From JADCGM01 sp943368345 (GTDB taxonomy: Bacteria; Pseudomonadota; Alphaproteobacteria; Sphingomonadales; Sphingomonadaceae): a DNA stretch of 64,000 bases. Where the stretch lies: the NCBI GenBank assembly GCA_943368345.1, contig CALRKY020000005.1, positions 51,365 to 115,364 on the forward strand. The letters run 5' to 3'. Positions 26,202-34,553 of this stretch are shown piece after piece (positions within the stretch are counted from its first letter, which is position 1; each line of letters begins with the position of its first letter). The notes under the pieces were generated by a model. That model saw only the letters and a list, made by a program, of their open reading frames with translations. It did not search any database and was not told the origin of the DNA. Both the position numbers and the translations under genes were made by a program.

Positions 26202-26582
26202 CTATCCACATGACGCTACGCACGCAAATGACCGGCCCTGGAGCCGCAAGACCCAGCTCCCGAACAGCAGCACCGCAAACAGGGTTAGGCCGGTTATCAA
26301 CAGTAAATAGCTTGGCGAGAGCGCAGCCCGCCGCACTTGCGGGAGCCAGGCGGCCGGGATGTCGCTCAGGCTGATCTGCCAGCCCGGCCGGTCGGTCCGC
26401 TCCAGCTGCCACAGATTGTTGACCCGCGACCGGCGCAGGAATTCGACCGCCACGGCATCGCGGTTCACCCTCGTCTCGACAATCAGATAGGCGGATTCAA
26501 GGCTGAGCCCGACCGGCATGTCCGGCTGGCCACCGACCTGCAATGTGCCGGTCACGGCTGCTGTCCGCGCGCTGGTTTGCAT
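26202..26582 (-). CDS. Orphan N-terminal domain of an M48-like peptidase plus TM segment
   Basis: The 126-residue protein resembles the first ~110 residues of the M48 protein encoded at 23983-25059: GGQPDMPVGLSLESA against DGQTARRQQVSLSVRG, and RPGWQISLSDIPAAWLP against RPGWRLGLTADPPPDLADSLP, each followed by one transmembrane segment (here YLLLITGLTLFAVLLFGSWVL). The protease domain is absent. A strong ribosome site precedes the ATG at 26582. It is the first gene of the same minus-strand operon, 35 bases before DUF898. Possibly a decoy or regulatory subunit of the protease. Confidence 0.65.
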   Translation of the reverse strand: MQTSARTAAVTGTLQVGGQPDMPVGLSLESAYLIVETRVNRDAVAVEFLRRSRVNNLWQLERTDRPGWQISLSDIPAAWLPQVRRAALSPSYLLLITGLTLFAVLLFGSWVLRLQGRSFACVASCG

Positions 26583-26719
26583 CCCCGTCCCCCAAAATCG
26601 TCCGGAGGATAGGAGGCAGGCATTTTCCGCGATACCCGGCCAACTGGCCGGGTTGCTTGCTTGACACCCTTGTGCTCGGCCATAGGGTGCGCGCCGCAAT
26701 GCAATAGCAGGAATCTCCC

Positions 26720-28711
26720 GTGCCCGACATGATCCGCCTGACACTCCCCGATGGTTCGACGCGCGACATGCCGCGCGGCACCACTGGCGGCGATGTGGCG
26801 CGCAGCATCGGACCCGGGCTGGCGAAGGCCGCGCTTGCCGCCCGGGTGGACGGGGAGATCGTCGATCTGGAACGCGCGATCGACCGGGATGCCGCGCTGG
26901 CGCTGATCACCGCAAAGGACGAGGCCGCAGCGCTGGAGTTGGCGCGGCACGACTTTGCCCATGTGCTGGCGGAGGCGGTGCAGGCGCTGTTTCCGGGAAC
27001 GCAGATCACCTTTGGTCCGGCCACCGATGACGGGTTCTACTATGACTTCGCCCCCGTTGACCGGCAATTTACCGAGGATGACCTGCCGGCCATCGAAGCG
27101 AAGATGCGGGAGGTCATTGCCCGCAACGAGCCGCTGGTGCGGGAGGAATGGACCCGCGACCGGTTGATCGGTCATTTCCGCGCACATGGAGAAGGCTTCA
27201 AGGCCGAATGGGCTGCCGAACTGCCGGAAGGGGAGGCGCTGACCATCTACCGGGCCGGCGACTGGCTCGACATGTGCCGGGGCCCGCATCTGCCCTCAAC
27301 CGGCAGGCTCGACCCGCAGGCCTTCAAACTAACGCGGGTGTCGGGGGCCTATTGGCGCGGCGACCAATCGAACGCCATGCTCAGCCGCATCTACGGCACC
27401 GGCTGGCTCAACAAAAAGCAGCTTGATGCACATCTGGTCCGGCTGGAAGAGGCAGCGAAGCGCGACCACCGCAAACTGGGGCAAGAGATGGACCTGTTCC
27501 ACCTGCAGCAGGAAGCGCATGGCAGCGTGTTCTGGCACCCCAAGGGCTATGTCATCTATCGTCAGCTTGAGGATTATATGCGCCGCGCCATCCACGGTGC
27601 AGGCTATCACGAAATCAAGACGCCCCAGGTGATGGACGCCCGCCAATGGGAGCGATCTGGCCACTGGGACAAATATCGCGAGAACATGTTCGTCATCCCC
27701 GACGAGGTTCCGAGTGCCGAAGACGACACGCCACTCGTCACCGGCAAAGGTGACTGGATGGCGCTGAAACCGATGAACTGCCCTGCGCATGTCCTGGTGT
27801 TCCGGCAAGGCATCAAAAGCTATCGCGACCTGCCGCTCCGATTGTATGAAAACGGCTGCTGCCACCGGAATGAGGCCCATGGGGCGCTCCACGGCATCAT
27901 GAGGGTGCGGCAATTCACACAAGACGACGCCCACATCTTTTGCCGGGAAGATCAAGTCGTTGACGAGGTACAGGCGTTCTGCCGCCTCGCCGACCGCATC
28001 TACAAGGACTTCGGGTTCAAGTACGCGATCAAGCTCGCCCTGCGCCCTGACAAACGTTTTGGGTCCGAGGCGGATTGGGACAAGGCCGAGGACGAGTTGC
28101 GCAATGCCGTTGTAAAGGCAGGGCTTGCGACGCCCGAATATGGCTGGGAAGAACTGCCGGGGGAAGGCGCGTTCTATGCACCAAAGCTCGAGTGGCACTT
28201 GACCGATGCCATTGGCAGAACCTGGCAGGTCGGCACAATCCAGTCAGACCGCGTGCTGCCGGAGCGTCTGGATGCCAGTTATGTCGGCGAAGACGGTGCC
28301 AAACACCGACCGGTCATGCTGCACCGGGCAATCTTTGGTGCCTATGAACGGTTCATCGGTATCCTGATCGAAGAATATGCCGGACGGTTCCCGTTGTGGC
28401 TGGCACCGGTGCAGGCGGTCGTTGCGACGATTGTGTCGGAAGCCGATGATTATGCCGCAGAGGTTGTCGCGGCTCTGGCCGCCGCTGGCCTCCGGGTCGA
28501 GGCCGATACCCGCAACGAGAAGATCAACTACAAGGTGCGCGAGCACAGCCTTGCCAAGGTCCCCGCCCTGCTGGTCGTCGGCAAGCGGGAGGCGGACGAA
28601 AAAACCGTGGCGGTGCGCCGTCTCGGCAGCGAGGGGCAGCAGGTCTTGGCGCTCGCCGATCTGGTCGCTCAGTTGAAGGCCGAAGCCACACCGCCGGACC
28701 TCGCGGCATAG
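26720..28711 (+). CDS. thrS: Threonine-tRNA ligase
   Basis: ThrRS charges tRNA-Thr and edits misacylated Ser. The 663-residue protein has an N-terminal TGS domain (IRLTLPDGSTRDMPRGTTGG), the editing/SAD domain (ARHDFAHVLAEAVQALFP, CRGPHLPSTGRL), the class II catalytic core with zinc-binding MNCPAHVLVF and motif 2 ENGCCHRNEAHGALHGIMRV, and an anticodon-binding domain (LAKVPALLVVGKREA). The GTG at 26720 is preceded by AGGA. No T-box leader is expected or seen. infC follows 106 bases later. Confidence 0.97.
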   Translation: MPDMIRLTLPDGSTRDMPRGTTGGDVARSIGPGLAKAALAARVDGEIVDLERAIDRDAALALITAKDEAAALELARHDFAHVLAEAVQALFPGTQITFGPATDDGFYYDFAPVDRQFTEDDLPAIEAKMREVIARNEPLVREEWTRDRLIGHFRAHGEGFKAEWAAELPEGEALTIYRAGDWLDMCRGPHLPSTGRLDPQAFKLTRVSGAYWRGDQSNAMLSRIYGTGWLNKKQLDAHLVRLEEAAKRDHRKLGQEMDLFHLQQEAHGSVFWHPKGYVIYRQLEDYMRRAIHGAGYHEIKTPQVMDARQWERSGHWDKYRENMFVIPDEVPSAEDDTPLVTGKGDWMALKPMNCPAHVLVFRQGIKSYRDLPLRLYENGCCHRNEAHGALHGIMRVRQFTQDDAHIFCREDQVVDEVQAFCRLADRIYKDFGFKYAIKLALRPDKRFGSEADWDKAEDELRNAVVKAGLATPEYGWEELPGEGAFYAPKLEWHLTDAIGRTWQVGTIQSDRVLPERLDASYVGEDGAKHRPVMLHRAIFGAYERFIGILIEEYAGRFPLWLAPVQAVVATIVSEADDYAAEVVAALAAAGLRVEADTRNEKINYKVREHSLAKVPALLVVGKREADEKTVAVRRLGSEGQQVLALADLVAQLKAEATPPDLAA

Positions 28712-28804
28712 CTTTCGCGCAACAACCGCCGAGATTCGTAACGCCCGCCTTTCGCGGCGGCGCAATCCGCATTACATAGCGCCCGACAGCAACGGGCCCA
28801 CAAC

Positions 28805-28820
28805 AGGAGTTTCGACCATA
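28805..28820 (+). promoter_or_regulatory. Ribosome site AGGAG and AUA start codon of infC
   Basis: AGGAG (28805-28809) is eight bases before an ATA (28818-28820) that is in frame with infC. The next in-frame ATG at 28845 has no ribosome site. Known infC genes use AUU-type starts that IF-3 discriminates against, giving autorepression. Confidence 0.6.
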
Positions 28821-29369
28821 CCACCACCCTTTACGCGCCGCGGCATGGCGCCGCCGCCGCCGCTTTCCGGACCGCGCTTCAACGAGCACATCACCGTGCC
28901 CAAGGTGCGAGTCATCGACCAGGATGGCGAGAATCTCGGCGTCCTCTACACCCGGGAAGCGATTGAGCAGGCAGCCGAGGTCGGGCTCGACCTTGTCGAA
29001 GTGTCACCGAACGCCGATCCGCCGGTGTGCAAATTCCTCGATGTCGGCAAGTTCAAATACGAGGCCCAGAAAAAGGCCGCCGTCGCCCGGAAATCGCAGA
29101 AGACGCAGGAGATCAAAGAGATCAAAATGCGTCCCAACATCGATGATCATGATTATCAGACCAAGATGAAGGCGATGCACCGCTTCATCGATGAAGGCGA
29201 CAAGGTAAAAGTGACCCTGCGCTTCCGCGGCCGCGAAATCTCCCAGGGTCAGCTCGGCATGGTGCTGATGCAGCGCGTCCAGGCCGACATGGCCGATAGC
29301 GCCAAGGTCGAACATTATCCCCGCATGGAAGGCCGTCAGATGCTGATGGTCATCGCGCCAAAGGGATAG
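28818..29369 (+). CDS. infC: Translation initiation factor IF-3
   Basis: IF-3 binds the 30S subunit and proofreads initiator tRNA and start codon choice. The protein (183 residues from ATA 28818, 174 from ATG 28845) has the N-terminal domain RVIDQDGENLGVLYTREA, the family core EVSPNADPPVCKFLDVGKF, a lysine-rich linker and the C-terminal domain KMRPNIDDHDYQTKMK and RKSQKTQEIKEIK. The usual rpmI-rplT neighbours are missing downstream. A 17-bp inverted repeat follows the stop codon. Confidence 0.95.
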   Translation: MPPPFTRRGMAPPPPLSGPRFNEHITVPKVRVIDQDGENLGVLYTREAIEQAAEVGLDLVEVSPNADPPVCKFLDVGKFKYEAQKKAAVARKSQKTQEIKEIKMRPNIDDHDYQTKMKAMHRFIDEGDKVKVTLRFRGREISQGQLGMVLMQRVQADMADSAKVEHYPRMEGRQMLMVIAPKG

Positions 29370-29375
29370 GGACAA

Positions 29376-29413
29376 CCCCTCTCCCCGCTCGCTATGGCGA
29401 GCGGGGAGAGGGG
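29376..29413. repeat. Perfect 17-bp inverted repeat between convergent infC and OYE-type genes
   Basis: CCCCTCTCCCCGCTCGC (29376-29392) and its exact complement (29397-29413) flank a TATG loop. It lies seven bases past the infC stop and ends two bases before the alkene reductase stop. No T tract follows on either strand, so it may be an intergenic repeat or a bidirectional mRNA 3' end structure. Confidence 0.7.
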
Positions 29414-29414
29414 A

Positions 29415-30509
29415 CTATACGGCCACCCCCGCCCGCGGATAATCCGAATAGCCGTGGGGCCCTTGCGAATACCAGGTCCGCACATTTCCTTCTGCCAGCG
29501 GGCTGTTCGCCTTCAGTCGCTCGACCAGATCGGGGTTGGAGATGAACGGCCGCCCGAAGGAAATGCCGTCGGCCCGGCCTTCCGCCACAGCCTCAATCGC
29601 ATCCCCGCGCGTGTAATCGCTGTTCAGGATCAGCGGGCCGGAGAACACCTTGCGGATGTCCGGCGACACCGGCGGCACGTCGGTTGAGCCAAAGGTACCG
29701 TTGGCGCGTGGCTCCCTGAGTTCCAGAAAGCCAATCCCGCGGGCCTCCAGCATCCGGGCGGCGGCGGTGAACAGTGGCACCGGATCGCTGTCGTCGCAGC
29801 CCTGGCTATCACCATTGGGGGACAGGCGGATGGAGGTCCGCGCCGCACCAACTTCGGCGATCACGGCGTCAACCACCTCAGTCGCAAACCTGATGCGGTT
29901 TTCGATGGAGCCGCCATAGCTGTCGGTGCGGAAATTGGTGTTGTTGCGCAGGAATTGGTCGACCAGATAGCCGTTGGCACCGTGGACCTGCACGCCGTCA
30001 AACCCGGCGGCAATCGCATTGCGCGCGGCCCTGGCATAATCGGCCACCGTCGCCTTGATTTCGTCGAGCGTCAGCGGGCGGGGATCAACATAGTCGATGC
30101 GTTTGCCTTCGCTTAAAGGAGTCCGGATACCGCCCGGCGCGCGCCGGTCCGACGAAGATACCGGCTGCCCGCCGCCGAAAAAGTCCGGATGAACGATGCG
30201 GCCCATGTGCCAAAGCTGCAGGACGATCCGGCCACCGTCGGCATGCACCGCCTCGGTCACCGGCTTCCACGCCTCGGTCTGGGCGGCATTCCAGATGCCC
30301 GGTGCATCGACCCAGCCAAGCCCGATCCGGCTGATGCCCGTCGCCTCAGTGATGATCAGCCCGGCCGACGCCCGCTGCCGGTAATAATCGATCATCACTG
30401 GCTGCGGCACCCCGTCACCATTGGCCCGGCCCCGGGTCAGCGGCGCCATGACAACGCGGTTCGGGGCGCGGATGGCACCAAGGTCGATGGGATCAAACAG
30501 ACCGGGCAT
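29415..30509 (-). CDS. Old yellow enzyme-family alkene reductase
   Basis: The 364-residue FMN-dependent NADPH oxidoreductase has the OYE core: APNRVVMAPLTRGRA, GLIITEATGISRIG, GRIVHPDF, GFDGVQVHGANGYLVDQFL and NDYTRGDAIEAV. The Tyr/His-type substrate residues lie around NFRTDSYGGS. It reduces activated C=C bonds of enals, enones or nitroesters; physiological substrate unknown. The ATG at 30509 is chosen because AGGAAAG lies a few bases upstream and the family begins MPGLFDPIDLG. Divergent from the exporter gene. Confidence 0.93.
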   Translation of the reverse strand: MPGLFDPIDLGAIRAPNRVVMAPLTRGRANGDGVPQPVMIDYYRQRASAGLIITEATGISRIGLGWVDAPGIWNAAQTEAWKPVTEAVHADGGRIVLQLWHMGRIVHPDFFGGGQPVSSSDRRAPGGIRTPLSEGKRIDYVDPRPLTLDEIKATVADYARAARNAIAAGFDGVQVHGANGYLVDQFLRNNTNFRTDSYGGSIENRIRFATEVVDAVIAEVGAARTSIRLSPNGDSQGCDDSDPVPLFTAAARMLEARGIGFLELREPRANGTFGSTDVPPVSPDIRKVFSGPLILNSDYTRGDAIEAVAEGRADGISFGRPFISNPDLVERLKANSPLAEGNVRTWYSQGPHGYSDYPRAGVAV

Positions 30510-30588
30510 GAAGCTTTCCTGCAGATGGGCCGAAATCCGGCCAGGGTGGGTGGACGCGTACTGCCCTGCCTGCCACAGGATGCCCGCC

Positions 30589-31485
30589 ATGCGCGACCGG
30601 CATTTTCTTGAGGGTGGCTTTGTCCGCCGCTTTGCATTTCCGCTGTTCCTGACCGGATCGGCGATCCTGTCGGCGGGGCCGCTGCTGGTGCGTCTGGCCG
30701 ATGTCGGGGCGGTTCAGTCGGCATTCTGGCGGCTGGCGCTGGCGCTGCCACCCTTGTTCCTGATCGCGCGGGCAATGCGTCCGGCCGGGCCCTCAACGGC
30801 GCAGCGGGGCGACTGGCTGTGGCTGGCGGCGGCGGGGTTCTTCTTTGCCGCCGATCTGGCGCTCTGGCATTTGGGGATTGAACGGACCACCCTCGCCAAT
30901 TCCTCGCTGTTGGCCAATGCCACCAGCTTCATCTATCCGATATGGGGCTTTGCCGTGGCGCGGACCCTGCCCAGCCGCCGGGCGGCATCGGCGCTGATGC
31001 TGGCGGTCGCCGGGATTGGCTTGCTGATGGGCATGTCAGCGCAGCTGTCGTCGCGCCATCTGACCGGCGATCTTCTGTGTCTTGCCGCAGCGCTGCTCTA
31101 CACCGGCTATCTGATCATCATGGACCGGGTCCGCCCGCGCATCCCGGCCTTTTCGGCACTGGCCATGTCCACGCTGTTTTCAGCGGTGATGATGCTGCCG
31201 TTCGCCCTGCTGATGACCGGCGCATTCTGGCCGCAGGACTGGACACCGCTGCTGTGGCTGGCGCTTGGCAGCCAGGTGGTCGGGCAGGGCCTGATCATCG
31301 TCGCGCTGCCGCACCTGTCGCCGCTGGCCAGCGGGCTTGGCCTGCTGATCCAGCCGGTGCTGTCGGCGACATGGGGTATATTGTGGTTCAACGAGCGGAT
31401 CGGGCCGCCGGAAGCGGTTGGCGTTGCGGCAATCCTCGCGGCGCTGGTGCTGGTCCGCCTGCCGGAACAGGCGGCCAAGCGCTAG
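30589..31485 (+). CDS. DMT-superfamily (EamA) transporter
   Basis: The 298-residue protein has about ten hydrophobic segments in two EamA repeats, for example SAGPLLVRLADVGAVQSAFW, WLWLAAAGFFFAADLALWH, then LLCLAAALLYTGYLIIM and GLGLLIQPVLSATWGILWFN. EamA proteins export or exchange metabolites such as amino acids or nucleotide-sugar-like compounds; substrate not known. Divergent from the alkene reductase gene (79-base gap) and converging on the D-aminoacylase gene. Confidence 0.88.
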   Translation: MRDRHFLEGGFVRRFAFPLFLTGSAILSAGPLLVRLADVGAVQSAFWRLALALPPLFLIARAMRPAGPSTAQRGDWLWLAAAGFFFAADLALWHLGIERTTLANSSLLANATSFIYPIWGFAVARTLPSRRAASALMLAVAGIGLLMGMSAQLSSRHLTGDLLCLAAALLYTGYLIIMDRVRPRIPAFSALAMSTLFSAVMMLPFALLMTGAFWPQDWTPLLWLALGSQVVGQGLIIVALPHLSPLASGLGLLIQPVLSATWGILWFNERIGPPEAVGVAAILAALVLVRLPEQAAKR

Positions 31486-31495
31486 GCATGCGCTG

Positions 31496-33238
31496 CTATT
31501 CCGCCGCCATCGCCAATGCCGGGGCTTGCTGCGGCCCACGCACCAAAATCCCCGGCGTCGCGCCTGTGAACGCCCCGTCGCGGAACGTCACTTCTCCGGC
31601 CTTGATCGTCGCGACATAACCGTCGGCCTTTTGCAGCAACCGCCGCCCACCGGCTGGCAGGTCAAAAGCCAGCCACGGCTTGCCAAGTTTCAGGGCATCC
31701 AGTTCGATGATGTTCAGGTCGGCGAGATACCCCGGCTGCAGCACCCCCCGGTCATTCAGGCCGTACAGGCGCGCGGTGTCCGAACATTGCCGCTTCACCG
31801 CATGTTCCAGGCTGATCCGGCCATGGCTGCGGTCCCGGACCCAATGTTGCAGCATGAAGGTCGGGGAGGCGGCATCGCAGATAGTGCCGCAATGCGCGCC
31901 GCCATCCGACAGCGAATTGACGCAATCCTCCGAATTCTGGAGCGCCTCAAGGAAATTCAGATTGCCATCGGCATAGTTCAGCAGCGGGAAATAGATGAAG
32001 CCGGTCCCGTCGTCCTGCATCAGCAGATCATAGGTATAATCCTCCGGGGACACTCCAGCCGCCGTGGCACGGGCCATGATGGTTTCCGCCTGGGTCGGTT
32101 CATAGTTAAACTCCGGCCCCATTTCATAATGCAGGAACCAGCCCTGGGTGACCGCATAGAGCAGCTGGATGAGGTCGGTTTCGGGGTAGACGGAGTCCTC
32201 CGAAATCATCCGGGCGCGGAAGGCCGGATCGGACAATTTGGCATATTGCTCCGCCCACGGCAGCGTCTCAATCTCCGCCCAGGCCGGTTTCAGGCGGAAC
32301 GGGTGGACAGTGCCGCGCCAGGCCATGACGATGCCGTTCCCGCGCAGCGCAATCTGCGCCACGATATTGGCCCCCTTGGCATTTTCGGCCCGCATGGTTT
32401 CAATCTGCTCATCGAGCGGCAGTTCCTTGGCGATGGATTGCAGCGCGGCAAAGGTCACCGGCAGGCCGGTTTCGCGGCTGAGGTCGCCCATCCACTGAAA
32501 TTCATTCCACTCGCGCTTCAGGTCGGATGCCATTTCAAACACCCCGTGGCCGACGCGGCCCATTGCCCGTCCGATGCCGAGCAATTCATCCTGGGTCGCG
32601 GTGGTGCCCGGGACCAGCACGCCGTCGACCGACCGGTGCAGCACCGTGCGCGACGTCGAAAAACCGAGCGCACCGGCCCGGAGGCCGTCTTCCACAATCT
32701 TTGACATTTGCGCGATGTCGGTTTCGGTCGGCGCTTCGTTATTGGCACCGCGGTCCCCCATCACATAGGCGCGCACCGCGCCGTGCGGGACATGGGTGCC
32801 AACATCGACCGCCCGGGGCATCCGCTCCAGCGCATCCAGATATTCCGGGAAAGTTTCCCAATCCCACTTCATGCCCTCGGCCAGCGCGGTACCGGGAATA
32901 TCCTCCACCCCTTCCATCAGGCCGATCAGCCAATTGTGCCGGTCGGGCTTGGCGGGCGCAAAGCCGACGCCGCAATTGCCCATCACCACCGTGGTGACCC
33001 CGTGCCAGCTTGACGGGGCCATTTCGGCATCCCAGGTCGCCTGCCCGTCATAATGGGTGTGGATGTCGACAAAACCCGGCGTCACGATCTTGCCGCTGGC
33101 GTCGATCTCCTCCCGCCCCGGCCCCGCCTTCGGGCCAACCGAGCTGATCCGCCCGCCGTCAATCGCCACATCCCCGGTAAACCGCGCGCGTCCGGTGCCA
33201 TCGACGATCGTGCCGCCGCGAATAACCATGTCATGCAT
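31496..33238 (-). CDS. N-acyl-D-amino-acid deacylase-like amidohydrolase
   Basis: The 580-residue amidohydrolase has the D-aminoacylase pattern: VIRGGTIVDGTGRARFTGDV, HxHxD in GFVDIHTHYDGQATWD, a metal-binding cysteine in VVMGNCGVGFAP, the later SDGGAHCGTICD and the C-terminal GVLQPGYLADLNIIE. The family deacylates N-acyl-D-amino acids or related amides. It starts 97 bases from a beta-helix/diheme-cytochrome pair in the opposite direction, which may be related, but no firm link is shown. GGAGG precedes the ATG at 33238. Confidence 0.87.
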   Translation of the reverse strand: MHDMVIRGGTIVDGTGRARFTGDVAIDGGRISSVGPKAGPGREEIDASGKIVTPGFVDIHTHYDGQATWDAEMAPSSWHGVTTVVMGNCGVGFAPAKPDRHNWLIGLMEGVEDIPGTALAEGMKWDWETFPEYLDALERMPRAVDVGTHVPHGAVRAYVMGDRGANNEAPTETDIAQMSKIVEDGLRAGALGFSTSRTVLHRSVDGVLVPGTTATQDELLGIGRAMGRVGHGVFEMASDLKREWNEFQWMGDLSRETGLPVTFAALQSIAKELPLDEQIETMRAENAKGANIVAQIALRGNGIVMAWRGTVHPFRLKPAWAEIETLPWAEQYAKLSDPAFRARMISEDSVYPETDLIQLLYAVTQGWFLHYEMGPEFNYEPTQAETIMARATAAGVSPEDYTYDLLMQDDGTGFIYFPLLNYADGNLNFLEALQNSEDCVNSLSDGGAHCGTICDAASPTFMLQHWVRDRSHGRISLEHAVKRQCSDTARLYGLNDRGVLQPGYLADLNIIELDALKLGKPWLAFDLPAGGRRLLQKADGYVATIKAGEVTFRDGAFTGATPGILVRGPQQAPALAMAAE

Positions 33239-33335
33239 GACGAACCCTCCCTCATTGGGTATTTGCTGCACCCTCCCCCGTCGTGGCAGGATGGGTCAAG
33301 CTGGCGATATGACAAGCCTATTGGGGGAGACGGGC

Positions 33336-34553
33336 ATGAAACGCGCGATACTGATCGGACTGTTGCTTGCAACTGCCGTGCCGCTGTCGGCCAAGACCAT
33401 CAACGTGGCGGTCGGCCCCGACATGCGGGAGGCGATCCAGACCGCACTGCTCGATGCAAAATCCGGCGATGTGGTTGCCCTGCCGGCAGGCAAGTTTTCC
33501 ATCTCCAACAGCATTTCGCTCGATGTGAACGGTGTCACAGTGCGCGGCGAAGGGCCGGACAAAACCATCCTGTCCTTCAAAGGCCAGACCCAGGGTGGGG
33601 AGGGGTTGCTGGTCACCTCCAGCCGGGTGCTGCTGAGCGGGTTCGCGGTGGAGGACACCGGCGGCGACGGCATCAAGGCCAAGGGTTCCGACCGCATCAC
33701 CTTCCACAATCTCCGGGTGGAATGGACCGGCGGCATGAAGTCCACGAACGGCGCGTACGGCGTTTATCCGGTCACCTCCACCAATGTCCTCATCGACAAT
33801 GTCACCGTCCGCTACTGCTCGGACGCCGGGATTTATGTCGGCCAGTCGAAGAATATCATCGTCCGCAACAGCTTCGTGGAGTTCAACGTCGCCGGGATCG
33901 AGATTGAAAATTCGATGAATGCCGACGTCCATGACAATGTTGCGCAGCGCAACACCGGTGGCATCCTGATTTTCGATCTGCCGGACCTGCCGCAGCAGGG
34001 CGGGCACAGCGCCCGTATTTTCCGCAACAAGCTCATCGACAATGACACGCCGAATTTCGCGCCAAAGGGTGCGATTGTCGAAAGCGTGCCAAAGGGCCTT
34101 GGCGTCATGGTCATGGCCAACCGCAACGTCCATATCTTTGACAATGATTTCAACAATAACGGTACCGCGTCGGTGATGGTCGTCGCCTATCCGCGCAAGA
34201 TTGATGACGAGCGCTACAACCCGCTGCCGCGCGATGTGTTTGTCGGGGCCAACCGCTTCGGCAAGGGCGGATGGGCCCCGGATTTCCCGGGCGGCAAGGA
34301 ACTGGCCGCAGCCGTTGGAGGCAGCCTGCCGCCGGTCGTCTGGGACGGGGCCGAGAAATGGGACGTCAAGGGCCAAATCAAGGGGGAGCCGGTCCGCATC
34401 GGCTTCATCGGCGGCAAATTGCTGAGCTTTGGCCTGCCGGTCGCGCCGACCGATCCGTCAAAGGCCAATCCGGCGATGATCGACGTTCGCACCACGCCGG
34501 TCGACACCCCGCCCGCCGTTGTCCTGCCCGCTGACCAGCCCGGACCCGCATGA
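33336..34553 (+). CDS. Right-handed parallel beta-helix repeat protein (TIGR03805 type)
   Basis: The 405-residue protein has a signal peptide and multiple beta-helix turns with the N/D-rich ladder pattern typical of the fold: GVTVRGEGPDKTIL, NVLIDNVTVRYCSDAGIYVG, NIIVRNSFVEFNVAGIEIEN and HIFDNDFNNNGTASVMVVA. It matches the description of the beta-helix family that occurs in two-gene pairs with the HNE_0200-type protein. The pair is linked by an ATGA overlap here. Its role is not established; a surface or periplasmic carbohydrate- or metal-binding function is possible. Confidence 0.85.
   Translation: MKRAILIGLLLATAVPLSAKTINVAVGPDMREAIQTALLDAKSGDVVALPAGKFSISNSISLDVNGVTVRGEGPDKTILSFKGQTQGGEGLLVTSSRVLLSGFAVEDTGGDGIKAKGSDRITFHNLRVEWTGGMKSTNGAYGVYPVTSTNVLIDNVTVRYCSDAGIYVGQSKNIIVRNSFVEFNVAGIEIENSMNADVHDNVAQRNTGGILIFDLPDLPQQGGHSARIFRNKLIDNDTPNFAPKGAIVESVPKGLGVMVMANRNVHIFDNDFNNNGTASVMVVAYPRKIDDERYNPLPRDVFVGANRFGKGGWAPDFPGGKELAAAVGGSLPPVVWDGAEKWDVKGQIKGEPVRIGFIGGKLLSFGLPVAPTDPSKANPAMIDVRTTPVDTPPAVVLPADQPGPA

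Noticed and set aside
33053..33335. 5' extension of the beta-helix frame
   Set aside because: The extension overlaps the divergent amidohydrolase; the signal peptide begins at 33336.
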